A stretch of DNA of 64,000 bases from Saprospiraceae bacterium (GTDB lineage: Bacteria; Bacteroidota; Bacteroidia; Chitinophagales; Saprospiraceae), in NCBI GenBank assembly GCA_020627535.1, contig JAHDGU010000002.1, positions 248,001 to 312,000 of the forward strand, read 5' to 3'. Of the stretch, positions 45,111-53,418 are shown one piece after another. The notes under the pieces were generated by a model, which was not told where the DNA came from, searched no databases, and was given only the letters and a program-made list of their open reading frames with translations. The translations under genes were made by a program, and so were the position numbers. Position 1 is the first letter of the stretch; every line of letters starts with the position of its first letter.

Positions 45111-47684
45111 ATGATGAAAAAGTTCACATGCTTATTCGCTCTCATTTTGGGATGTGTTGCCTACACAAATGCACAAGATGTACCGCCAAATGCGGAAGTC
45201 GGTAAGTGCTACGCAAAGTGCTACATACCCAATCAATATGAGACTCAAACAGAGGAAATCCTCACTAGAGCTGCTTCTACGCGCGTCAGCACTTCTGCTG
45301 CCCAGTATGAGACGGTGACTGAGGAAGTACTCGTATCTGAGGCTTCTACGCGTATCGAGACTGTACCTGCTGTATACGAGACTGTATCAGAGGAAGTACT
45401 CGTGCAAGAAGCTTCTACTCAGCTACGCGTCGTTCCAGCCAGATTTGAGACAGTCACTGAGACTGTACTGGCCAAGGAGAGAAACGGAGATTTTAGCCTA
45501 CGTGCTAAGCCAGCCGTCTACGAGACAGTGACTGAAGAAGTGCTAGCTCAAGAGGCATCTACGCGCCTAGTAGCTAAGCCTGCTGTATTTGAGACTGTCA
45601 CTGAAGAAGTGCTTGTTAAAGAAGCTTCTACTACGATCCAGACAGTACCAGCTCGTTTTGAGACTGTGACTGAAGAGGTACTCGTACAAGAGGCTTCTAC
45701 ACGTCTAGTCGCTAAGCCTGCTGTATTTGAGACAGTAACTGAGGAAGTACTTGTGCAAGAGGCATCTTCTACGATCCGTACGATTCCTGCTGTCTACGAG
45801 ACAGTGACTGAGGAAGTACTGGTCAAAGAAGCTTCTACTCAGATCCGTACGACACCGTCTACTTATGAGACTGTAACTGAAGAGATCCTCCTAGAGGAAG
45901 CTTCGACTCAGCTCAAGACTTTCCCAGCTCAGTACGAGACTGTAACTGAAGAAGTACTTGCCAAAGAAGCGTCTACAAGACTCGTCGCAGTACCTGCAGT
46001 CTATGAGACTGTGAGCGAAGAAGTACTTGTCAAAGAAGCGTCTACAAGAATTGAGAGAGTACCTGCTAAGTACACGACTGAGACAGAAGAGATCCTCGTA
46101 TCTCCTGCTGCTGAGAAGTGGGTGAAGAAAAAAGCAGATCCATCATGTCTATCTGCAGATCCTGACGACTGTCTCGTATGGTGTCTTGTAGAAGTACCTG
46201 CTCAGTACCGTACGATCACGAAGCAAGTGAGAGTAGGATGTGCTGAAGGCTACACTGACAACGGCGACGACTGTACTCGTGAGATCGACGTACCTGCGAA
46301 GTACGGAACACGTACGTACAGAAAACTTGTCACTCCTGCGACTACTGAAACTGTAGAGGTACCTGCTCAGTACAAGACTCGTAGCTACAGAAAGCTCGTA
46401 GAGCCTGCAAGAAGCGAGGTTGTTGAAATTCCAGCGAAGTACGGAACAAGAAGTTACCAGAAGCTAGCCACTAAAGCAAGCTCTGAGACAATCGAAATTC
46501 CTGCTCAGTACCAGTCAAGAAGCTACAAGAAGCTTGTGACTCCTGCGTCTCAAGAGTCTGTAGATGTACCTGCAAGATATGAGACTCGTTCTTACCAGAA
46601 GCTTGTAACACCTGCAACGACTGAGACAATCGAAGTACCTGCAAGATATGAGACGAGAACCTACAGAAAACTTGCAGAGCCTGCAAGAACTGAAGTTGTT
46701 GAAGTACCTGCTCAGTACAAGACTCGTAGCTACAAGAAGCTAGTAACTCCAGCGACTGTAGAGACCATCGAAGTACCTGCTCAGTACAAGACTCGTTCTT
46801 ACCAAAAGCTTGCATCTGCTGCTAGCCTTGAGGAAGTACCATGTGGTAAGTCTAATGTCGTAGAAGGTATCAACTTCAAGAGTGGATCTGCGATCCTAGA
46901 GCAGTCTTCTTACAGTGAAATCGCTAAGCTAGAGAGAATCCTCAAGGACAAGCCAAATGTAACGGCGAAGCTTGTAGGACACACTGATAGTCAAGGTGGC
47001 GAAGCTGCTAACTTGTCTCTATCTCGCAACAGAGCAAAAGCTGTATACGATGTGCTTGTAAGCTCAGGTATCGATGCTGGTCGTCTAAGCTACGATGGCA
47101 TGGGAGAAGGATCTCCTATCGCGAGCAACGAGACAGCTGCTGGTCGCAGAACCAACAGACGCACAGAGTTCATCACATTCGGAGATGATGCTGCTGGTGA
47201 TGTAGATTGCAATGAGTATACGACACGTACCTACAAGAAGCTCGCAGAGCCTGCAAGAGTAGAGACAATCGAAGTACCTGCAAGATATGAGACTCGTACA
47301 TACCAGAAGCTCGTAACTCCTGCGACTACAAGAGTTGTAGAAGTACCTGCGAGATATGAGTCAAGAAGCTACCAGACACTTGCTACTCCTGCTGGCGTGA
47401 CAAGCACAGACATTCCTGCTCAGTACAAGACTGTATCAAAGCAAGTACTAGTCAAAGAAGGTGGTTTCTCTGACTTCAGAGAAGTCGTATGTGCTGCTGA
47501 TCAAACTCCAGACCTCTACAGAAGCGTTCAGAGAGCATTGATCGACAAAGGATACAACCCAGGTCCTGCTGACGGTGTATTCGGTGGTGCTACAAAGAGA
47601 GCTCTTGAGCAATTCCAGAGAGATAACAATCTTCCTATCGGATCATTGAACATCGAGACTCTTAAGGCTCTAGGCCTAAGATAA
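45111..47684 (+). CDS. OmpA-domain cell-envelope protein with 23-residue repeats and peptidoglycan-binding C-terminus
   Basis: An 857-residue secreted protein (signal MKKFTCLFALILGCVAYTNAQ). Residues 40-337 hold 13 copies of a repeat of the form PAxYETVTEEVLVKEAS-TRLxx. Residues 360-575 hold further copies reading VPAxYxTRSYxKLVTPA-TTETIE. The OmpA peptidoglycan-binding domain is at 580-690 (INFKSGSAILEQSS, LVGHTDSQGGEAAN, RRTNRRTEFI). Four more repeats follow (700-785), then a PG_binding_1 domain (VQRALIDKGYNPGPADGVFGGATKRALEQFQ, 800-857). Anchor tyrosines are spaced by 23 residues almost throughout. It would connect cell wall and outer membrane or build a long stalk. Two intrinsic hairpins follow downstream. 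Confidence 0.9.
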   Translation: MMKKFTCLFALILGCVAYTNAQDVPPNAEVGKCYAKCYIPNQYETQTEEILTRAASTRVSTSAAQYETVTEEVLVSEASTRIETVPAVYETVSEEVLVQEASTQLRVVPARFETVTETVLAKERNGDFSLRAKPAVYETVTEEVLAQEASTRLVAKPAVFETVTEEVLVKEASTTIQTVPARFETVTEEVLVQEASTRLVAKPAVFETVTEEVLVQEASSTIRTIPAVYETVTEEVLVKEASTQIRTTPSTYETVTEEILLEEASTQLKTFPAQYETVTEEVLAKEASTRLVAVPAVYETVSEEVLVKEASTRIERVPAKYTTETEEILVSPAAEKWVKKKADPSCLSADPDDCLVWCLVEVPAQYRTITKQVRVGCAEGYTDNGDDCTREIDVPAKYGTRTYRKLVTPATTETVEVPAQYKTRSYRKLVEPARSEVVEIPAKYGTRSYQKLATKASSETIEIPAQYQSRSYKKLVTPASQESVDVPARYETRSYQKLVTPATTETIEVPARYETRTYRKLAEPARTEVVEVPAQYKTRSYKKLVTPATVETIEVPAQYKTRSYQKLASAASLEEVPCGKSNVVEGINFKSGSAILEQSSYSEIAKLERILKDKPNVTAKLVGHTDSQGGEAANLSLSRNRAKAVYDVLVSSGIDAGRLSYDGMGEGSPIASNETAAGRRTNRRTEFITFGDDAAGDVDCNEYTTRTYKKLAEPARVETIEVPARYETRTYQKLVTPATTRVVEVPARYESRSYQTLATPAGVTSTDIPAQYKTVSKQVLVKEGGFSDFREVVCAADQTPDLYRSVQRALIDKGYNPGPADGVFGGATKRALEQFQRDNNLPIGSLNIETLKALGLR
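45222..47456 (+). repeat. 69-bp coding tandem repeats in the OmpA-domain gene
   Basis: The coding repeat has a 69-bp (23-codon) period. It runs in three blocks, about 45222-46121 (13 copies), 46191-46850 (9 copies) and 47208-47456 (4 copies). The anchor Tyr or Phe codons fall at residues 43, 66, 89, 112, 137, 160 and so on, with 25 rather than 23 residues between 112 and 137. Neighbouring copies are close at the DNA level, so recombination can change copy number. Confidence 0.88.
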
Positions 47685-47715
47685 TCAGAAGCGCTCAAGC
47701 GCAAATGATAAAAAG

Positions 47716-47756
47716 AGAAAGCCTCTCCACGCAAGCGGAGGGGCTTTCTTGTTTTT
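47716..47756 (+). terminator. Rho-independent terminator after OmpA-domain gene
   Basis: AGAAAGCCTCTCC (47716-47728) pairs with GGAGGGGCTTTCT (47737-47749) over 13 bases with one wobble, around an eight-base loop, and is followed by TTGTTTTT. It lies 31 bp after the stop. Confidence 0.85.
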
Positions 47757-47938
47757 GGCGGACAGCTGATGCAGTCCAGCAACGAAGCCTATCGATGGCC
47801 TTGAACTTTCTATGACAGAAAATGTCGAGCCTCGAGTCCAGTATATGAAGCGAATCAGACAAGTCTGAACAATGCAAGACTGTTGAGCCTCTCTGTCCGT
47901 TATATTAGCTTAAGTTCGTAAGGCCAAAAAGCGCAAAT

Positions 47939-50875
47939 ATGAAAGGAAAGGCAATTGTCACTCTCCTCCTAGCTTTCATCGCCGGATTCATCCTGATGAT
48001 GGAGCAGTCTTCTATACAAGAGGCCTACAGGACAGCCCAAGCGAAGCGTGCTTTGAAAAGTCATCTGATCGAACTCAATAGTCAGTCCTTTACCCCATTC
48101 TATCAATCTTATTTACAGCGGCATATCGAGGTAGCACTCCAAAGTCCTGGTAGCTATCTGGAAAAGAGTCGCTGCTGGGCACCAGATACCGATCCCAGGG
48201 TTGTCGAAAAGTTCTATCGTATTGAGCATGATCTCCAGCACAGCTTGGGTGTCGCTATGAATCGATATCAAGCAGGTGATGCCGATCGCTGGAGCTCCAC
48301 AGTCAATTCTGGAAGTGGTCTTGGCCAAGGTGACCCGACGATATTGAGCTGGAGCTATGTGCCTGACGGTACGACCATCACCAGTGACTGTAACGATGAG
48401 AGTAGCACAAGCGGATTCATTGCTTTTTTCAATGATGTCTTCGGAGAGCCGACGACACCTGGTGACTTCACGACTGCCCCTTGGCATACTCTCTTCATCG
48501 ATATGTTTGAGATCTGGTCAGAGGTCTCCGGCCTGAGCTTCGTCTATGAGCCCAATGATGACGGTGCCAATTTCCCCTTCACAGCTGGTGCAGCCGGAGT
48601 GAGAGGAGATCATCGCATCGGAGGAAATTTCATTGATGGCAACAGCAATGTGCTGGCATGCAATTACTTCCCCAATAGTGGTGATATGATCATCGACACC
48701 GGCGATAATTTTTATGAAAATAGCTCCAATCTGGCTGTCCTTAATGTACTCCAACACGAAATCGGGCATGGCCTAGGAATCTCCCATGTTTGCCCAGTCA
48801 ATGAGACAAAACTGATGGAACCTTTTGTGACCACAGCATTTGCTGGACCACAGGAGGATGACATCCTCGCTGTCAATCGGCTATATGGAGACGCAGAAGA
48901 AAACAATAATAGTTCTACTACCGCCACGGATCTCGGCAGCCTGGTCCTCCCTAGTCTCACCACACGTGATACGCTGAGTATCGATGACAATAGCGACATC
49001 GATTACTTCGAGTTTAATATCGCAAATGCAGCTGATATAGAAATCACACTGTCCAATACTGGCTCTACCTACCTCGAGGGAGCTCAAAACGCCAATGGAA
49101 GTTGTCAACCGGGGACAAGCTATGACCCTTCCAATTTTGCCAATCTTGAAATGGACTTGCTGGCCTCAGATGGCAGTACTGTCCTAGCATCTGCCGATGC
49201 CAATGGGACTGGAGTGGATGAAGTCATTAGCACAAGTATTGGCGCTGGTACTTTTTATCTCCGAATCCAGCAGACTGGAAGTGTCAATGAGGTACAGATG
49301 TATCAATATGTCATAGATCTTGACCCGATTGCTGTCAATCCTCCGACTGCCTCGTTTACAGCCTCGGATGATGGACCGATAGATCTTTGCTTGGGAACCA
49401 CTGTTGCCATAGACTTCATGGATACCTCAACGGACTTTCCAGATACCTGGGACTGGACATTCACTGGTGCAGGTGTATCTCCTGGTACGTCGACTGAGCA
49501 ATTTCCTAGTGTCACAGTCTCGGCATCTGGTACACTCTCAGTGAGCCTAGTAGCCTCAAATAGCGCAGGCACCAGTAGCAATACCGCCACACAAGATATA
49601 GAAATCAATGCTCTCCCGCTCGAAGATCCTAGTTGCGAAGGTGGCTGCTTCGATCTCAACAATCTGGATCTGACCAATGATAATATCACTCTGATCACTT
49701 CGTCCAATGGTGGATATGTCTCAGGATCCAATGGATACAATGATGAATCCAAGGTGGAAGAATTCGTCCTATCCGCCAATGGACTTTGCACACCCTCAGA
49801 GATCACAGGAATCACGATATGCGCTGTGGTGGATGCTGGCACGAGTGGCAACCTGACCGTCGGTGTCTGGGATGATGATGGCACGAGTGGAGAACCAGGA
49901 ACACTACTGGGCTCGACCACTGTAGACGTCAACAGTCTGGCATGGACAGACACAGACGGCGATGAGAATGTCGACATACCCTCCGAGTGTGCATACGTAG
50001 ATCTCAGTGGTAGTCCGATATCTGTGAGCAGTGATCGGATCTATGTGGGCATCTCTGGACTCATGAGTCTGTCTGGTGGCGATATGGGCATCCTGACCAA
50101 TTCTGACGGCGAACAAAACCCGACCACGGCTTGGGAAGAGTGGAGCAATGGAGATTGGTTTCGATATGACAATGGCTCTAGCTGGGGACTGGAGATCGGT
50201 CATGCCGTATTTCCTGAATTCAAACCCGATCTGCCCACGGTCGACATCAATGTGCCCGATCCACCTGAAGGTTTTTGTAATGATGGCACTGCTTATACCT
50301 TTTCAGAAAACAGCTCACTGTGTACCCAAGGAGCAGGCACCACAGAGTCGTACGTGTGGACGGTAAGCACTGCTGGACAGGTAGTAGCTACCGGCGATGC
50401 TGCTAGTGAGGACTTCTCATTTGCCTCTGCTGGCGATCATGAGATAGAACTCTGTGTCATCGGTGTATCCTGCGAAGTGAATTGCACGACAGCAACCGTT
50501 GTGGTAGCTGACTGTGGCGGATGCCCCACAGACTACGCAGGACCCAATGCACTCACCGGTGTAGAGGATGGTGTCGTCACCTATGAGACAGATGGCGCGA
50601 TCGAGTCCACACAGACCATCGGTAGCAATGCTGATGTGACCTATGACGCCGGTAGTACCATCACACTCAATGAGAGCTTTGAAGTGACCAGTGGAGCACT
50701 ATTTGAAGCAATGATTGATGGCTGCGGCCAAAATGCTATGGATGGCACCATGGATCAATTGCTGCAGAGGGTATTGATGACACTCTCAGCGGAGGAAGAC
50801 CGAAACTTTCAGGTGCCCAATGTCTTCACGATCGAGTCTAGAAGGAGAGCATTTTCCAAGGGGAGGTCTAGGTAG
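47939..50875 (+). CDS. Matrixin-type zinc metalloprotease, multidomain secreted
   Basis: A 978-residue secreted protease. A signal segment (1-21, GKAIVTLLLAFIAGFILMM) leads to a propeptide-like region and a catalytic domain. The catalytic site is HEIGHGLGISH (His273, Glu274, His277, His283) with a Met-turn at KLMEPF (Met293) and NRLYG, a matrixin/M10 pattern. A PPC-like domain (345-460), a PKD-like domain (470-560), further beta domains and a coathanger-stack-like segment (IESTQTIGSNADVTYDAGS, GALFEAMIDGC) follow. The last 35 residues end in a basic tail rather than a clear T9SS sorting domain. It likely degrades external proteins. Confidence 0.88.
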   Translation: MKGKAIVTLLLAFIAGFILMMEQSSIQEAYRTAQAKRALKSHLIELNSQSFTPFYQSYLQRHIEVALQSPGSYLEKSRCWAPDTDPRVVEKFYRIEHDLQHSLGVAMNRYQAGDADRWSSTVNSGSGLGQGDPTILSWSYVPDGTTITSDCNDESSTSGFIAFFNDVFGEPTTPGDFTTAPWHTLFIDMFEIWSEVSGLSFVYEPNDDGANFPFTAGAAGVRGDHRIGGNFIDGNSNVLACNYFPNSGDMIIDTGDNFYENSSNLAVLNVLQHEIGHGLGISHVCPVNETKLMEPFVTTAFAGPQEDDILAVNRLYGDAEENNNSSTTATDLGSLVLPSLTTRDTLSIDDNSDIDYFEFNIANAADIEITLSNTGSTYLEGAQNANGSCQPGTSYDPSNFANLEMDLLASDGSTVLASADANGTGVDEVISTSIGAGTFYLRIQQTGSVNEVQMYQYVIDLDPIAVNPPTASFTASDDGPIDLCLGTTVAIDFMDTSTDFPDTWDWTFTGAGVSPGTSTEQFPSVTVSASGTLSVSLVASNSAGTSSNTATQDIEINALPLEDPSCEGGCFDLNNLDLTNDNITLITSSNGGYVSGSNGYNDESKVEEFVLSANGLCTPSEITGITICAVVDAGTSGNLTVGVWDDDGTSGEPGTLLGSTTVDVNSLAWTDTDGDENVDIPSECAYVDLSGSPISVSSDRIYVGISGLMSLSGGDMGILTNSDGEQNPTTAWEEWSNGDWFRYDNGSSWGLEIGHAVFPEFKPDLPTVDINVPDPPEGFCNDGTAYTFSENSSLCTQGAGTTESYVWTVSTAGQVVATGDAASEDFSFASAGDHEIELCVIGVSCEVNCTTATVVVADCGGCPTDYAGPNALTGVEDGVVTYETDGAIESTQTIGSNADVTYDAGSTITLNESFEVTSGALFEAMIDGCGQNAMDGTMDQLLQRVLMTLSAEEDRNFQVPNVFTIESRRRAFSKGRSR

Positions 50876-50926
50876 TCTGTAAGGCAACTTCGCATACCCC
50901 GTCAAAGAAGACGAGATAGAATGCAG

Positions 50927-50950
50927 GCCTCTCCATGTATGTGGAGGGGC
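50927..50950 (+). terminator. Hairpin after matrixin gene, probable terminator
   Basis: GCCTCTCCA (50927-50935) and TGGAGGGGC (50942-50950) form a nine-base stem with one wobble and a six-base loop, 52 bp after the stop. The following TCTTCTACTC is only moderately T-rich. The stem shares GCCTCTCC/GGAGGGGC with the terminator at 47716. Confidence 0.65.
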
Positions 50951-51010
50951 TCTTCTACTCTAGAGCAAGACTGAGCTACTACATCTAAGCCAATTCGTGT
51001 ATTAGATACC

Positions 51011-51451
51011 ATGATCAAGCTCAAGGAGATTCAATCAGAGATGGAGTTTTGCATGTTCACCGTATTTGAAGAGAGTGACAAAGTCTTTCAATCTCTACAA
51101 GCTGGAGCTACAGGCTATATCCTCAAGCATGCCGCACCGGTAGAGATCTTACAAGCCTTGAAGGAGCTTGTTGCCGGTGGCTCTCCGATGAATCCTATCA
51201 TTGCTCGCAAAGTGATCACAGAGTTTGGGAAATTCAAAGCGCAGTCGGAAGCTAATGCTGCGCTAGAAATCCTCAGCGATAGAGAGCAGGAAATCCTATC
51301 TCATCTGAGTCAAGGCATGCTCTACAAGGAGATCGGTACAGAACTAGGTATCACAACTGGCACCGTCAAGCAGCACATCCACAAGATCTATAAGAAGCTG
51401 CAAGTCAACAATCGTACAGAGGCCATCAATAAATATCTCGGACGCGACTGA
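51011..51451 (+). pseudogene. N-terminally truncated NarL/LuxR-type response regulator
   Basis: A 146-residue product starting at ATG 51011. It contains only the second half of a receiver (MEFCMFTVFEESDKVFQSLQAGATGYILKHA, with the conserved Lys) and a complete LuxR HTH (ILSDREQEILSHLSQG, TTGTVKQHIHKIYKKL). The first half, with the acidic pocket and phospho-acceptor Asp, is missing. Upstream in-frame codons reach a stop 39 bases before the ATG without restoring it. Full relatives have about 210 residues. It may still bind DNA without phosphorylation control or be a decaying fragment; an HTH-only role cannot be excluded. Confidence 0.7.
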
Positions 51452-51666
51452 TTCCATTCTAGGATTCATAGATTTCCTATCCTTCAATTCTATTCTTTCT
51501 ACTCCATGGGATCTCTTTGCACTATCATTTTTGATGGTGTAATCGATGCTGGAGTATAGCAAAAGTTATATAGACTTCAATTTGTAGCCATCTCATCTTT
51601 GGGTCAAAGGATGGCCACTTTCCTTAAAACACAAAAAGACCTAAAACACAAAAAACAAACCTAAAC

Positions 51667-52230
51667 ATGAGAACTATTTTCATACTTATGAGCATCATGC
51701 TCCCTCTCTTTAGCTTTGCCCAGCTTAGCCTTGGAGTGCATACCGGCGTACAAAAGACAAGCTACACTCATCACGATTCTGGCAACGAATATCTCTTGTT
51801 TGAAGATGGCATTTCTCAATTGCGCAATGGTATTTTCTTTGGATATGCCTTCAATGAATTTGTCTCCTTGAGATCAGGAATTTCATACTCCAAGCAGTCT
51901 TTCGATCTCTACTCGGATTTTGACTATTCGTTCATGGATGAGCACATCTATGCGGGTGTAGGAGCACGATACACCAGCTCGAGTGTGGACATTCCATTTT
52001 ATGCCCAGATCTACTTTGGAGACGGCGATCTCAGACTATTTGCCTATGCAGGAACTGATCTGAGAAAACACGTAAAATCTAAGCTTGATATACAAGGTAG
52101 ATTTGTCAATGAGACAGAAAAACCCAGCAAGCTCGATATGTCTCATATGGCACCAAAAGACTGGGAAGTCCTCGCAAGTTATGGAATTGGTGTGCAAAAA
52201 AGACTTGATAAAAGTCAGGTTCAAGTCTAA
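51667..52230 (+). CDS. Outer-membrane beta-barrel protein, shortened by an in-frame stop
   Basis: A 187-residue porin-like barrel with a signal peptide (MRTIFILMSIMLPLFSFAQ) and alternating strands (LSLGVHTGVQKTSYTHH, GIFFGYAFNEFVSLRSGISYSKQSF, IPFYAQIYFG, LRLFAYAGTDLRK). The TAA at 52228 ends it after SQVQV. The same frame continues with VGMSRLIGEYTRDRNIQLSI, the pattern of the last strands of such barrels, up to 52395. The natural product probably ended there, so the present gene is likely non-functional or makes a shortened barrel. It has no operon partner before it. Confidence 0.8.
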   Translation: MRTIFILMSIMLPLFSFAQLSLGVHTGVQKTSYTHHDSGNEYLLFEDGISQLRNGIFFGYAFNEFVSLRSGISYSKQSFDLYSDFDYSFMDEHIYAGVGARYTSSSVDIPFYAQIYFGDGDLRLFAYAGTDLRKHVKSKLDIQGRFVNETEKPSKLDMSHMAPKDWEVLASYGIGVQKRLDKSQVQV

Positions 52231-52395
52231 GTAGGCATGTCAAGACTGATCGGTGAGTATACTAGAGATAGAAATATCCAGCTCTCCATCAAGGATCGCC
52301 TACTGAGAGCAGAGATCAGCTACTCTATGCTACTCACCACCAAGGCAAAAAAGAACTCCAAAGGTCAAAAATTAAAAACCCGCAAAGATGATTAG
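52231..52395 (+). pseudogene. In-frame remnant of the outer-membrane barrel after the stop
   Basis: Directly after the TAA the same frame stays open for 54 codons to the TAG at 52393-52395. It reads as two beta strands, DRNIQLSI and RLLRAEISYSMLL, ending in a basic tail (LTTKAKKNSKGQKLKTRK). This fits the missing end of the barrel. A single base change at the TAA (for example from CAA, GAA or AAA) would join the two parts. The next gene, a LuxR HTH, begins in another frame inside the remnant at 52388. Confidence 0.6.
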
Positions 52396-52597
52396 CCCAA
52401 GAGAAACCGAAGTGATTATGCTCCTAGCCAATGGACTCACTCACAAAGAAATCGCCACTGAGCTCTACTTATCACGACACACAATCAATACGCATGTCAA
52501 GAACATTCAGCACAAGCTCTCCGCCAAAAATGTTGCGCATATGATATGGCTGGCGATCAAGAGAGACATTATCACTCTCGAGCACACCCTTGTATAG
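52388..52597 (+). CDS. Solitary LuxR/GerE-type HTH protein
   Basis: A 69-residue protein made almost only of a LuxR-type HTH: ISPRETEVIMLLANGLTHKEIATELYLSRHTINTHVKNIQHKL. There is no receiver or sensor domain. Single-domain LuxR proteins such as GerE bind DNA directly. It differs clearly from the HTH of the truncated regulator at 51011, so it is not a duplicate. The strong terminator is 37 bp downstream. Confidence 0.75.
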   Translation: MISPRETEVIMLLANGLTHKEIATELYLSRHTINTHVKNIQHKLSAKNVAHMIWLAIKRDIITLEHTLV

Positions 52598-52633
52598 TCC
52601 CAAAATGCAGAAGTTTTTGAGAATTGGATTGTG

Positions 52634-52662
52634 GCCCTCCCATCGTGGAGGGCATTTTTTTT
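52634..52662. terminator. Intrinsic terminator between convergent genes
   Basis: GCCCTCC (52634-52640) and GGAGGGC (52647-52653) form a seven-base perfect stem with a six-base loop, followed by ATTTTTTTT. It lies between the solitary HTH gene (plus) and the LytTR regulator gene (minus). The T-run serves the plus strand. Confidence 0.85.
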
Positions 52663-52665
52663 GTG

Positions 52666-53418
52666 CTAGCTCGTAGCTGATAGGACCTCCGTCACAAACT
52701 CACCACGCTTTCTTCTGCTCACTGGAATGGGATTTTCATCGCCTAGGTAGACAAAGCCTTCTTTGTTGTACCGAGAGATCCTTGAGATATTGATAAAGTG
52801 AGACTTATGACACAGGTAGAAGTCATGATCATGGAGCATTTTCACATAGTGTCCAAGATTGTAGCTCGATAAGTAGTGATCACCATTGTCACAATAGATC
52901 TTCGTATATCTCTGCCAGCCTTCAAATCTGATAATTCGCTTGAGCTTGACATATTCCAGATTAGATCCTACGGCAATAGCCAATGTCTGCTCTGTGCGAT
53001 CATCTTGATCGATATTGGATATGAGTGCCTCGTATTTGTCGAGACGATCTTTCTGATCCAAAGCTACGACTGCACGATCTACAGCTTGACGCAGATCCTC
53101 TGAGCGAAAGGGTTTAAGGATATAATCCACTGCAGCCAACTTCAAGGCATCGAGTCCGTACTCATGATGCCCCGTGGCAAAGATGATTTGAAAGCTGGGT
53201 TCTATAGATCGAAGCAAGTCAAGACCTGTCTCACCCGGCATAGAAATATCCAAAAACACAATATCTGGACTATGATCGGTGATCATTTGCCTCGCCTCTG
53301 GAACATCGCAAGCTTCTGCAACGATATTGATCTCCGGACAAAGTTTCTCAAGCTTTGTTCTCAGCACAGAGCGAACCTTGTACTCGTCATCAACTAGCAA
53401 GCATCGATACTTCTTCAT
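52666..53418 (-). CDS. LytTR-family response regulator
   Basis: A 250-residue regulator. The receiver has acidic residues Asp10 and Asp11, phospho-acceptor Asp57 (PDIVFLDISMPG) and YILKPF. The LytTR DNA-binding domain fills residues 145-246 (LEYVKLKRIIRFEGWQRYTKIYC, YLCHKSHFINISRISRY, PIPVSRRKR). It is the second gene after the large two-component sensor, whose end it overlaps by 29 bases, so they were made as a pair. The partner has lost its phosphorylatable histidine, so phosphorylation may come from elsewhere or not happen. Confidence 0.92.
   Translation of the reverse strand: MKKYRCLLVDDEYKVRSVLRTKLEKLCPEINIVAEACDVPEARQMITDHSPDIVFLDISMPGETGLDLLRSIEPSFQIIFATGHHEYGLDALKLAAVDYILKPFRSEDLRQAVDRAVVALDQKDRLDKYEALISNIDQDDRTEQTLAIAVGSNLEYVKLKRIIRFEGWQRYTKIYCDNGDHYLSSYNLGHYVKMLHDHDFYLCHKSHFINISRISRYNKEGFVYLGDENPIPVSRRKRGEFVTEVLSATS

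Noticed and set aside
46471-46815. Minus-strand open frame of low complexity
   Set aside because: Produced by the 69-bp coding repeats of the OmpA-domain gene; no separate coding signal.
45222-47456. Regular 69-bp repeats resembling a CRISPR-like array
   Set aside because: Repeats are in frame, degenerate, without unique spacers of constant length, and encode a continuous protein; no cas genes nearby.
49303-49977. Minus-strand open frame of about 224 codons rich in Ser, Pro and Val
   Set aside because: Antisense to the PPC/PKD region of the matrixin protease; composition is a by-product of the Thr/Ser/Asp-rich sense strand.
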